From assembly GCA_031287295.1 (NCBI GenBank), contig JAITTH010000126.1, positions 1 to 8,171 of the forward strand: a DNA stretch of 8,171 nt, read 5' to 3'. Numbering within the stretch: position 1 is the stretch's first letter; every line of letters starts with the position of its first letter. Shown piece by piece: positions 1-7,600 of the stretch. The position numbers and the translations under genes were made by a program. This DNA is from Eubacteriales Family XIII. Incertae Sedis bacterium (GTDB lineage: Bacteria > Bacillota > Clostridia > Peptostreptococcales > Anaerovoracaceae). The notes beneath the pieces are model-generated. The model did not search any database. It was given only the letters and a program-made list of their open reading frames with translations, and had not been told where the DNA came from.

Positions 1-115
1 TGGTGGCTATAGCGACGAGGCTCCACCTGTTCCCATCTCGAACACAGTAGTTAAGCTCGTCTGCGCCAAGGATACTCGGTGGGTGACTGCCCGGGAAAGT
101 AGGTCGCTGCCACAT
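1..115 (+). rRNA. rrf: 5S ribosomal RNA (5' end probably short by a few bases)
   Basis: 5S rRNA, the small RNA of the large ribosomal subunit. The sequence shows the conserved loop region CCCATCTCGAACACAGTAG at about 33-51, the GGGTGACTGCCCGGGAAAGT segment at about 81-100, and a closing terminal helix in which bases 1-7 (TGGTGGC) pair with 106-112 (GCTGCCA), including wobble pairs. The window starts inside or at the very edge of the 5' strand of helix I, so one to three bases may be missing. The 3' end is placed near 113-115 from the helix. A terminator follows directly, so this is the last gene of an rRNA operon whose 16S and 23S would lie to the left. Confidence 0.95.
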
Positions 116-122
116 CCCAATC

Positions 123-161
123 AAAACTTCTGTATGCTACAAGCGTATGGAAGTTTTTTTT
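123..161 (+). terminator. Rho-independent terminator of the rRNA operon
   Basis: A 12-bp hairpin stem pairs 126-137 (ACTTCTGTATGC with the next base pattern) to 143-154, using several G-U wobbles, around the five-base loop TACAA, followed by a run of eight T (154-161). It sits about ten bases after the 5S 3' end and ends the rRNA transcript. Confidence 0.9.
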
Positions 162-187
162 CTGTCTGCTCATTCGTAAAAGAGGCT

Positions 188-211
188 AGCCTCATGTGAC
201 AAAGTAATAAA
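188..211 (+). repeat. Left terminal inverted repeat of MITE copy 1
   Basis: These 24 bases, beginning AGCCTCATGTG and ending AATAAA, are exactly the reverse complement of 440-463. The same terminus is found at 4291-4314 in copy 2. Confidence 0.9.
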
Positions 212-439
212 CGCCGCAGATGGACAAATTTCACGATTAGCTATGTTCTCGTCCTCACCGTACCTACGGGTACGCTTTCGTCCTGCGGCCTTGCTTATCG
301 CAAAATTTGGCTCATTGCGGTCCATGAGTTTCAAATGATACAATTTCAGGGTGATACAAGGCAGGTGAGTTTGGGCATAGTGGTGCTATGTCAAACGAGC
401 CTAACACAGGAGCACCTGAAATTTACCACTTGAAACCGT

Positions 440-463
440 TTTATTACTTTGTCACATGAGGCT
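440..463 (-). repeat. Right terminal inverted repeat of MITE copy 1
   Basis: Perfect 24-nt inverted partner of 188-211. Read on the plus strand, this end contains TTGTCA at 449-454, a -35-like hexamer pointing out of the element toward pfp, and an ATG at 456 that opens an unlikely 22-codon extension of the pfp frame. Confidence 0.9.
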
Positions 464-478
464 ATTCTCTGTTATACT
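449..478 (+). promoter_or_regulatory. Putative hybrid promoter for pfp
   Basis: TTGTCA (449-454, one mismatch to TTGACA) lies in the terminal repeat of the MITE. TATACT (473-478, one mismatch to TATAAT) lies in the adjoining unique sequence. The spacer is 18 bp. Transcription would start near 485, giving a short leader before the pfp ATG at 522. This is the only good sigma-A-like promoter seen between the rRNA terminator and pfp. Confidence 0.55.
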
Positions 479-521
479 GAAATCTACAGAAATACTTGGA
501 AATATCGAACTTGGAGGGATC

Positions 522-1775
522 ATGGACGCGAAGAACATACTAATCGCGCAAAGTGGGGGACCGTCTTCAGCGATCAATGCTTCTATTGCCGGCGCAACGG
601 CAAGGGCTATGGGAAGCGAAAAAATCAAACATGTACTCGGTGCCGTCAATGGCATGAAAGGTTTTTTGGATCGGAAAATCATCAACGTTTCGAAACAAAT
701 TACGTCTTCCGATGACTTTGATTTGCTGATTCATACTCCGGCGCAGGCACTCGGCAGTTCCCGCTATAAACTTCCAAAAGACGAAGAATCGTACGAACGC
801 GTCCTTGGCATTCTGAAAGAATACAACATCGGATATTTTTTCTATAACGGAGGAAATGATTCGATGGATACCGTTGCCAGGCTTGCAAATTATTTTAAGC
901 TTCGCGGAGAAGAAATTGCCGTAATCGGCATTCCGAAAACCATCGACAACGACCTCATGGAAACCGATCATACACCGGGATTTGGCAGTGCTGCACGGTA
1001 TGTTGCAGCAAGCGTTGGCGAGGTATATCTCGATACAATCGTCTACCCGAAACCGGCTGTAACCATTGTCGAAATTATGGGGAGAAATGCGGGCTGGCTC
1101 ACTGCAGCGAGCGCCTTGGCGAGGCAGGGTGGCATTCCTGCGCCACAACTGATTTATCTCCCGGAGGTGATTTTCGATCCGGAGAATTTCGTGAAACGCG
1201 TTCAGACGCAGGTCGAGAAAGATATGCACGTTGTCGTTGCCGTGTCGGAAGGTGTTCGCCTTGCTGACGGGTCCTATCTTTCCATCATGGGGGACGTCCT
1301 CGATATGTTTGGACACAAGACTCTTGGCGGTGCGGCCCTTGCACTTGAAGAGATGGTGAAAACCGGGGTGAAGATCGAAAACCTAAAGACCCGAACCATC
1401 CAATTCTCATCCTTACAGCGCTCCGCTGCGCATCTTGCAAGCATGACGGATTTAAATGAATCTTACGAATGTGGATATTTGGCGGTAGAAGCGGCCTTGA
1501 ATGGCATGACTGGCGTGATGGTTGCCATTCACCGGACAGGAAATAATCCATACATCACATATTTTGATTACGCCGATGTGAATCTTGTGGCAAACAAAGA
1601 AAAACATGTCCCTCGCGAATGGATTACCATGAAGGGCACGAACGTTTCACAGGAGATGATCGACTATCTGCTACCCTTGGTGCGCGGAGACGCGAGTGAA
1701 CGCATGGAAGGCGGGCTTCCCCGATTCTTCCGTTTCAATCACAGCGATACCGTTTCGCCGGACGAGGTCTCTTAA
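522..1775 (+). CDS. pfp: Pyrophosphate-dependent 6-phosphofructokinase
   Basis: A cytoplasmic glycolytic enzyme that phosphorylates fructose 6-phosphate to fructose 1,6-bisphosphate. The 417-residue length suits the bacterial PPi-PFK subgroup of the PfkA superfamily. Visible motifs are SGGP (11-14) in the phosphate-binding N-terminus, GGND (110-113), PKTIDND (138-144), MGRNAGW (186-192, F6P binding) and SEG (242-244). The Lys in PKTIDND, where ATP-dependent enzymes have Gly (PGTIDND), and GGND instead of GGDG point to pyrophosphate as donor; this is family knowledge applied to visible residues. The start at 522 is preferred over the in-frame ATG at 456 because TTGGAGGG ends a few bases upstream and family homology begins at MDAKNILIAQSGG; the upstream codons come from the MITE. 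The gene is monocistronic and convergent with xylB, with 15 bp between the stops. Confidence 0.93.
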   Translation: MDAKNILIAQSGGPSSAINASIAGATARAMGSEKIKHVLGAVNGMKGFLDRKIINVSKQITSSDDFDLLIHTPAQALGSSRYKLPKDEESYERVLGILKEYNIGYFFYNGGNDSMDTVARLANYFKLRGEEIAVIGIPKTIDNDLMETDHTPGFGSAARYVAASVGEVYLDTIVYPKPAVTIVEIMGRNAGWLTAASALARQGGIPAPQLIYLPEVIFDPENFVKRVQTQVEKDMHVVVAVSEGVRLADGSYLSIMGDVLDMFGHKTLGGAALALEEMVKTGVKIENLKTRTIQFSSLQRSAAHLASMTDLNESYECGYLAVEAALNGMTGVMVAIHRTGNNPYITYFDYADVNLVANKEKHVPREWITMKGTNVSQEMIDYLLPLVRGDASERMEGGLPRFFRFNHSDTVSPDEVS

Positions 1776-1790
1776 GGCGACCTTTACGGA

Positions 1791-3323
1791 CTAGATTTTA
1801 GCCAGGGTCTTATATTCTTCGATGAGTTTTCGATAGAGCTGCTTGTAGAGCTCAAAATATGGTGCGTAGGCTTTCCCTGCCTCCGGGTTGGGGAAAAGTG
1901 CCTCATCGCGTTTCATCACGGTGGCACAGGCGTCCTGCACGCTTGGATAAATTCCTGCGCCAACGGCTGCGAGAAGCGCTGCGCCTTGTGCGGCACCTTC
2001 GTCCGTTGTCATTTTCCGAACGGGAACACCATAGAGGTCTGCCAGCATCTGCATCCAGAACGGACTTTTTGCGCCTCCGCCCGTAATGACCATATCCTGT
2101 ACAGGCACGCCCATTTCGCGGAAGACATTCAAACATTCTAATTGAGAGAATGTAACGCCCTCCAAGACGGAACGTATGAGGTTTGCGCGCGTATGGATGG
2201 CAGAGAGCCCAAAGAATAGACCTCGGCAATCCGGATCCGGGTGAGGGGAACGTTCTCCCATCAAATAGGGGAGAAAGAGCAAGCGATCCGACCCGACCGG
2301 TATTTTTTCTGCCATTGCGGTCATTAGAATATAGGGATCGATGCCGCGTTTTTCTGCCTCTGCGATTTCTTCTGAACAGAAATTGTCGCGAAACCACTTG
2401 AGCGAAAGACCGGCCCCCTGCGTGCAGCTCATCACGGTCCATTTTCCGGGTGCACTGGCACATAGCGCATGGACACGCCCCTTCAAATCGATTTTCACCG
2501 TATCGGAAACCGTATAAATGACGGCGGAAGATCCAATGGTTGTGAAAGCACGTCCTTCACTGACGACCCCGGTTCCGACAGCGGCTGCGGGATTATCTCC
2601 GGCACCGCCGACAACCGGAATGCCGATTGGAAGACCGCTTTCTGCGGCAGCTGTGGCATGAACCGTTCCTGTGATCTCCGGAGATTCATACATTTTGGCA
2701 AGAAGGGTACGATCGATGTTTAGCAGCGATAGTATTTCGCTTGACCAATCACGTGCGCCGACATCCATCAGTTGCATTCCCGAAGCATCACTGACTTCCG
2801 TTGCAAATTCCCCGGTAAGCCGATAACGAATATAGTCTTTGGGAAGAAGAATGTGCCTGCATTTTGCGTATACATCCGGCTCGTTGTTCTGCACCCAGAG
2901 AATTTTTGCGGCTGTGAAGCCCGTCATGGCGGGATTTGCCGTGATGCGGATCAGTTTTTCTTCGCCCACCATGCGCTTCATTTGTTCGACTTCGCGCTCT
3001 GTTCGTTGATCGCACCAGATGATGGATGGTCTTAGGACACATCCGGTTTCGTCGAGCATTACAAGCCCATGCATTTGCCCGGAAAGCCCGATTGCGACAA
3101 CTTCTATCGTGTCGCTAACTTTTGCGAGCACAACTTTCAAACCTTCAATGGACGCCTGCCACCAATCTTCCGGATTTTGTTCTGCCCAGCCATTCTGAGG
3201 CTGCAACATTGGATACTCTGCCGTGTGTGACGCAAGTAAATTCCCAATTTCGTCAAAGATGGCGGTTTTCGTCCCGGATGTTCCGATGTCGATACCGATC
3301 ACGGCACGCGTATGCTTACTCAT
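1791..3323 (-). CDS. xylB: Xylulokinase
   Basis: An ATP-dependent FGGY-family sugar kinase that converts D-xylulose to D-xylulose 5-phosphate for the pentose-phosphate pathway. The protein has 510 residues, normal for the family. Visible motifs are DIGTSGTK (12-19, first phosphate-binding loop), SGQMHG (81-86, xylulose-type substrate loop), WCDQR (103-107), SDASG (178-182), GGAGDN (239-244, with Asp243 the expected catalytic base) and a C-terminal TGGGAKSPFW nucleotide-binding segment. The open frame extends upstream to 3530, but the start at 3323 is chosen because GGAGGG lies about 11 bases upstream and homology starts there; the extension overlaps the glucokinase frame. It overlaps the end of the upstream glucokinase gene by 8 nt (ATGAGTAA), so the two are probably translationally coupled. 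No isomerase or transporter gene is seen nearby, so the physiological substrate is inferred from the motifs. Confidence 0.92.
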   Translation of the reverse strand: MSKHTRAVIGIDIGTSGTKTAIFDEIGNLLASHTAEYPMLQPQNGWAEQNPEDWWQASIEGLKVVLAKVSDTIEVVAIGLSGQMHGLVMLDETGCVLRPSIIWCDQRTEREVEQMKRMVGEEKLIRITANPAMTGFTAAKILWVQNNEPDVYAKCRHILLPKDYIRYRLTGEFATEVSDASGMQLMDVGARDWSSEILSLLNIDRTLLAKMYESPEITGTVHATAAAESGLPIGIPVVGGAGDNPAAAVGTGVVSEGRAFTTIGSSAVIYTVSDTVKIDLKGRVHALCASAPGKWTVMSCTQGAGLSLKWFRDNFCSEEIAEAEKRGIDPYILMTAMAEKIPVGSDRLLFLPYLMGERSPHPDPDCRGLFFGLSAIHTRANLIRSVLEGVTFSQLECLNVFREMGVPVQDMVITGGGAKSPFWMQMLADLYGVPVRKMTTDEGAAQGAALLAAVGAGIYPSVQDACATVMKRDEALFPNPEAGKAYAPYFELYKQLYRKLIEEYKTLAKI

Positions 3324-4284
3324 CTTCGTGCGTCTCCCTCCATAAATTAGCCGCGCCGATAATCCCTGCGTCATTTCCCAGCAGCGCTCCGACAACTTTT
3401 GTATTTCTTGGACTTTGGCGACTGTAGGCTTCGTTTGCCAATGCCGTGCGCAATGGCTCAAAAATGCGATCTCCCTGTGCGGAAGGACCACCGCCGATGA
3501 CGAGGATTTCGGGTTGAAAAATATTGACAAGACTCACAACACCACAGGAAAGATCCTTTATGAACGTGTCGAGCACGCGGACTGCGGTGGGGTCTCCCTG
3601 ATCAGCAGCATCAAAAACCATCCGCCCGGTGAGCTTCTTTACCTCATGTTCGCAGAGTGTCCAAAGCAGCGATGACGGGATATCCCTCATAGATTCTTCG
3701 GCGGTGAGAATGAGCCCGCTTGCGCTGGCATAGCGTTCATAGCAGCCTCTTCTTCCGCAATGGCAAGGGCGACCGTCGCGCTCGATAACCATATGACCGA
3801 TTTCCATTCCGGCATAATTAAATCCGCGAAAAACCCGATCATGAATCACCAATCCGCCACCGATGCCCGTTCCTATCGTAAGCATGAGCGAAATGTTGTA
3901 GTCTTTCGCGGCACCGGCGACATGTTCGCCCAACGCTGCACCGTTTGCGTCATTATCAAGGAAGATGGGTTTCCCGGTTTCTTCGGTGAGAATGCCACCG
4001 ACATCGGCCTCATCCCAGAACAGGTTTGCGGAAAACTCCAGGCGACGCGTCTTTTGATTTGCTATGCCGGTAGATACGAAACCAATGCTGTGAATTGTTG
4101 AAAATTCAATGTTTGCATCGCTTGCTGTTTCACGTGCGAGTTGTGCTGCATGATGCAGAATTTCCTCAGGTGAGCGTCCTGCCTTCGTGGGCGCGGAACG
4201 CTGTGACAAAATACGATTGTCTTCACGGACCAATCCGACTGCGATGTTTGTTCCCCCAAGATCAATACCTATGTTATGCAACAT
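3316..4284 (-). CDS. glk: ROK-family glucokinase
   Basis: A cytoplasmic sugar kinase of the ROK family, most likely phosphorylating glucose to glucose 6-phosphate with ATP. The protein has 322 residues. Visible motifs are DLGGTN (8-13, phosphate loop), LDNDAN (109-114, with Asp112 the expected catalytic base), TIGTGIGGG (136-144), EIGH (161-164) and the zinc motif CHCGRRGC (174-181; Cys174, Cys176 and Cys181 with His164). There is no N-terminal helix-turn-helix, so it is a kinase rather than a ROK repressor. The ATG at 4284 is chosen over an in-frame TTG at 4305, because the seven extra codons come from the MITE terminal repeat and homology starts at MLHNIGIDLGG. First gene of a two-gene operon with xylB. 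N-acetylmannosamine or fructose kinase activity cannot be excluded from motifs alone, so the substrate is less certain than the family. Confidence 0.88.
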   Translation of the reverse strand: MLHNIGIDLGGTNIAVGLVREDNRILSQRSAPTKAGRSPEEILHHAAQLARETASDANIEFSTIHSIGFVSTGIANQKTRRLEFSANLFWDEADVGGILTEETGKPIFLDNDANGAALGEHVAGAAKDYNISLMLTIGTGIGGGLVIHDRVFRGFNYAGMEIGHMVIERDGRPCHCGRRGCYERYASASGLILTAEESMRDIPSSLLWTLCEHEVKKLTGRMVFDAADQGDPTAVRVLDTFIKDLSCGVVSLVNIFQPEILVIGGGPSAQGDRIFEPLRTALANEAYSRQSPRNTKVVGALLGNDAGIIGAANLWRETHEDE

Positions 4285-4299
4285 ATCCTTAGCCTCATG
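4285..4299 (-). promoter_or_regulatory. Ribosome binding site of glk supplied by the MITE end
   Basis: Read on the minus strand, the bases before the glk ATG are CATGAGGCTAAGGAT. The GAGG lies within the terminal repeat of MITE copy 2, eight bases from the ATG; AAGG outside it is very close to the start. The element end therefore forms part of the translation start region. Confidence 0.5.
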
Positions 4300-4440
4300 T
4301 GACAAAGTAATAAAACGGTTTCAAGTGGTAAATTTCGGGTGCTTCTGTGTTAGGCTCGTTTGACATAGCACCACTATGCTCAATCTCGCCTGCCTTGTAT
4401 CACCCTGAAATTGTATCACTTGAAACTCATGGACTGCAAT
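4290..4440. mobile_element. MITE-like element, one-ended copy (copy 2, inverted)
   Basis: The reverse complement of 4291-4440 matches copy 1 at 314-463 without gaps, with 143 of 150 bases identical. It has the same outer terminus (TA then GCCTCATGTG at 4290-4301) and all of hairpin 2, but lacks hairpin 1 and the other terminal repeat; similarity fades out by about 4450. It lies between glk (minus strand) and the surface-protein gene (plus strand), so both divergent transcripts begin in or near it. It is either a 5'-truncated insertion or a shorter family variant. Confidence 0.85.
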
Positions 4441-4507
4441 GGAACAAATTGAAGCTTTGAATCATGAAGAATCCGACTTTTTCAAGGAATTGGAAAGAGT
4501 TCCATTG
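4437..4507. repeat. Short inverted repeat beside MITE copy 2
   Basis: CAATGGAAC at 4437-4445 is perfectly complementary to GTTCCATTG at 4499-4507, with a 53-base loop. It straddles the inner edge of MITE copy 2. It may be a chance match, an operator-like site or a scar. The remaining bases to the promoter at 4547 hold nothing I recognise. Confidence 0.3.
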
Positions 4508-4546
4508 TTGAGGGAAAGAAAAATCATAAAACAAAACTGGAAAATA

Positions 4547-4575
4547 TTTACAAAAACGAAAAGATATGGTAATAT
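4547..4575 (+). promoter_or_regulatory. Promoter of the thioester surface-protein gene
   Basis: TTTACA (4547-4552) and TAATAT (4570-4575) are separated by an exact 17-bp spacer, within AT-rich DNA. Each hexamer has one or two mismatches to the sigma-A consensus. Transcription would begin near 4582, giving a leader of about 64 nt before the ATG at 4646. The leader contains a small hairpin (4609-4614 AGCGCA with 4624-4629 TGCGCT) just before the ribosome binding site. Confidence 0.7.
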
Positions 4576-4608
4576 CTGGGAATGCAGGAAATATTACGCA
4601 ATTGTTAG

Positions 4609-4629
4609 AGCGCAACCTGGGTGTGCGCT
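4609..4629 (+). promoter_or_regulatory. Leader hairpin before the surface-protein ribosome binding site
   Basis: AGCGCA (4609-4614) pairs with TGCGCT (4624-4629) around a nine-base loop. It ends seven bases before the GGGAGG ribosome binding site (4636-4641). It has no T-run, so it is not a terminator. It could affect mRNA stability or ribosome access, but a short stem like this may be incidental. Confidence 0.3.
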
Positions 4630-4645
4630 TCAGACGGGAGGATTT

Positions 4646-7600
4646 ATGGAAACGTTAAACTGCAAAAAATTAAAGAGAGGGGGGATCCTCGTAATTTTGA
4701 GCCTATTCTTGATGCTTGGTGTAGGGTCGATCGGACCGGCTTTTGCTGCGGGCGATACCGTATATCATGGTCGCGGGATTGATTGGATGCATGGCGTGGC
4801 AGGCGGGATTCCTTTCGACGCGACAGATCGTTATGCGACATCAGATGGCAGCGTGGCATATTGTTTGAATCTATTTGTCGCCTCACCGGGTCAAAATGGG
4901 ACATATTACCCGGATCAATTTACCCCATCACAGGAAGTTATCGCTGCACTGTATTACGGATATCCGAATCACCAAATATTTGGAGGTATTTCGCTGACAG
5001 ACGATCAGGCGCGTGCTGCCACGCAATTTGCCGTCTGGGCGATGAACAATAGCGGATACGGAGATCAGCTCGATCTGAATACGCTGATGGTGGAAACCAA
5101 TGTGCCCGGTGGGGCAGCAGAAAGTCAGAAGGTGATTGATGCGACGCGATGGCTTTCCCAAAAGGCATTGGGAGGGTTGCCGAACCCGGCAGCACAGGTC
5201 GTTCCGCCCACAGATACAACGCCACAGCCTTATAACGATGACTTTCGTCGAATCGGTCCTTTTTCGCTCGCGCGCAGCATTCGTGCAACTGTATCGCTCT
5301 CCACACTTCCGAAAGATGCCTATCTTGGCGATGTGGACGGAAATCAGATACAAGGGCTGACGGATGGCTCGTTCTATTTATATCTGCCTGTCGATGCACT
5401 TACCGAAACAGGCAGTGGTACGATTCAACTGGATGCAGAATTTAACATCCCATCTGCCGTTGCTTACACGGGCGCACCTTCGCTGCAAAATGTGGGCAAA
5501 TATGTTCAGTATGTTGGCGGAAACAGTGGGACGTTCGATGTCAGTTGGTTTGCGATTGATGTTGTGAAACAGGACAAAGCGACAGCCCAACCTGTGGCGG
5601 ATACTGTTTTTTCGCTCGAACAGCAAGATGCAAACGGTGTATGGCAACCCATGGATGAGCGAAAGACGGATCAAGATGGCAAAATCGTTTTCCCGGGACT
5701 TGGTGCAGGGACGTGGCAGATTCGTGAAATCCGCACCAATCCTGCGTATGCGTCCTGCGGAGAAAGTGGGGAAGCAGATGTTCATGTCATTACAATAGGT
5801 CCAGGGGCACCACCGGACGTGCAAATCTTTAAGAATGATGCGATCATGATTTCCTGTCAGGTTGATAAAGATACCATTCAAAAGACCTCCGCTGCCTATC
5901 GTGCGCTGCCGGGCGAAGAGGACATAGATAATGTCGGTGTCGAGACCTATCGTTACAATGTAGATTACCGAAGCACATCATCGGTGGCGGCAGACGAATT
6001 CACGGTAGATGATTCGTTAGAATCGGTTTCGGAAGGCAAGATTCGCATCCGTGAGCTCTGGACGCCGGTATGTTATGGCGATATCGATGGGAAGATGAAT
6101 ATCTGGTATAGGACGAATAAAACAGACGATTCGAAAATCTACTCCCCAGTCTCCGCAATGGAAACGAATCCGCACAATCCAAACAATCCGAACAATCAGG
6201 CGACGTTTGCAAACACAGGGTGGGTTCTATGGGCGCAAGATGTTTCCACAGATGCGCGTACGCATCTTACGGTTTCCGATCTTGGTCTGTCATCGGATGA
6301 GTACATTACAGCCCTTCGTTACGAACATGGGGCGGTTTTGAAGGGCTTTACGACGAAGAATTATGAAAGTCCGTCACAAAACGGCGAACATCGCGAAACG
6401 CAGAAAGAGGGGATTTACCCAGATCGCGTAAATTGGACCCCAGTAGTCGGACACATGGATTATTGCGATGAGGTTTCCAATGCGCAGGGCTTAAAACCCG
6501 TCAGTTATTTGGTCCATTGTCCGCTGCCTTTAGACGAAAGTCAGACGATAAAAGCATCGGCATGTGCCCAAATTGCGCGAAATCTCACCTTGACGGATCG
6601 GGATGAAGACGTTGTATATACAGTGCCAATCAGCACATTTACGCTAAAGGCTCGCGCTCCGGAGTTTTCCCCAAAATCATTGGGTCATTCTCCGAATACG
6701 GGGGACGGACACGGACAAACGCTGAAATTGCTTTTGATCGGAACCGGAATATCAGCACTTACGGTCCTACTTTTGGTCTTTGCCTTACGACGCAAGGCGC
6801 ACAGTAAAATCCGGATAACAGCTTTTGTTGCCATGATTTTCCCGATCCTTGCCATCGCAAGCAGCAGTTCCGGAGTGGGTTCGGTTTATGCGATTTCTTC
6901 CGAAACTTCTACGCCATCGATTTATGAAGAGATGGCAATTCCGGAGACGATTGTACAGGATGGATTTCAGTTTCAACTTATAGATTCACATGAAGTTGCA
7001 CAAAGCGACAAGGAGCCTCGCGAAGTGTTTTGCAAGTTTACGGCAGATTGTACGATCACCGCTTCGGAATTTCATGCGAACGAAGCGCGGAACTATCTTC
7101 CCTCAACGTTAACGATAGAGGAGAAGACCTACCAGGGATCACTTCTGCTCCTGGATGTAAAAACAGAGCCTTGTTATGCGTCCATTGAACAAAAGGCAGA
7201 TCGTACGGAAGTTTTGCACGGAATCACGTCTAACGAAATCAGTGGACTTCCGGAAGAAAAAACGTTTGAGCTGCTTTCCGACAGTGCGCCGGGGGCCACA
7301 TCAGCAGTGGTTATGAAGCGCGCAGGCGTTCATGTTACGCCGATTTCTTACGATGAAGATGGGTTACCCGAACTTTGGGATGCGACCATCGTCTACCGTG
7401 CTTTGGAATCCTATCTCGAACCGAACGCGTATACGATTCACGGAGTCTATGCGGGATCTGTTACCGCGATACAGGATTCTCCGGTGGTGAAACCGGAACC
7501 AAAGCTGCAAAAGGCAACGCCGGTCAAGACGATTGAACCTATTTCTCAACCGGAAGCGAGCGTCCCGCAGAGAAAAATCGGAGATGCGTTTAAGCAGCTT

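Larger units (their letters stand above)
187..464. mobile_element. MITE-like element, complete copy (copy 1)
   Basis: A 278-bp non-coding element fills the space between the 5S terminator and pfp. Its ends are perfect 24-nt inverted repeats (188-211 starting AGCCTCATGTG, and 440-463, its reverse complement), and each end carries a TA dinucleotide (187-188 and 463-464). Inside are two imperfect palindromes: hairpin 1 (arms 225-241 and 293-309, 14 of 17 matching, with inner stem CGTACC/GGTACG at 259-264/269-274) and hairpin 2 (arms 328-353 and 413-436, with inner stem CATAG/CTATG at 376-380/386-390). It has no coding potential for a transposase. Small size, terminal inverted repeats and TA duplication fit a MITE moved by an IS630/Tc1-mariner type transposase; that assignment is an inference. 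A second copy lies at 4290-4440. Confidence 0.8.

Noticed and set aside
187..464. CRISPR array or riboswitch in the 5S-pfp gap
   Set aside because: The repeats are two inverted termini and two palindromes, not regularly spaced direct repeats, and nothing resembles a known riboswitch; a second dispersed copy supports a mobile element.
456..521. In-frame ATG at 456 extending pfp by 22 codons
   Set aside because: The ATG lies in the MITE terminal repeat without a ribosome binding site, and the extra residues do not fit the family; ATG 522 has TTGGAGGG just upstream.
567..1316. Long minus-strand open frame inside pfp
   Set aside because: It is a shadow of the pfp coding sequence, with no ribosome binding site and no recognisable domain.
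3324..3530. 69-codon upstream extension of xylB
   Set aside because: It overlaps the coding region of glk in another frame, and FGGY homology starts at the ATG at 3323, which has GGAGGG upstream.
4276..4299. Short upstream ORF starting at the ATG in the MITE copy 2 terminus and overlapping the glk start
   Set aside because: It has only about nine codons, no ribosome binding site and no sign of selection.
4523..4553. Minus-strand promoter for glk (TTGTAA at 4553-4548, TATGAT at 4528-4523)
   Set aside because: The spacer is 19 bp and the -35 is weak; it also sits on top of the better plus-strand promoter. The real glk promoter remains unlocated.
4439..4645. 69-codon upstream extension of the surface protein
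   Set aside because: It would bury the signal peptide and run through the promoter; no ribosome binding site supports it.
6167..6196. NPHNPNNPNN low-complexity run in the surface protein (residues 508-517) as a repeat-expansion site
   Set aside because: It is too short, with non-identical units at DNA level; it looks like an ordinary loop of the domain.
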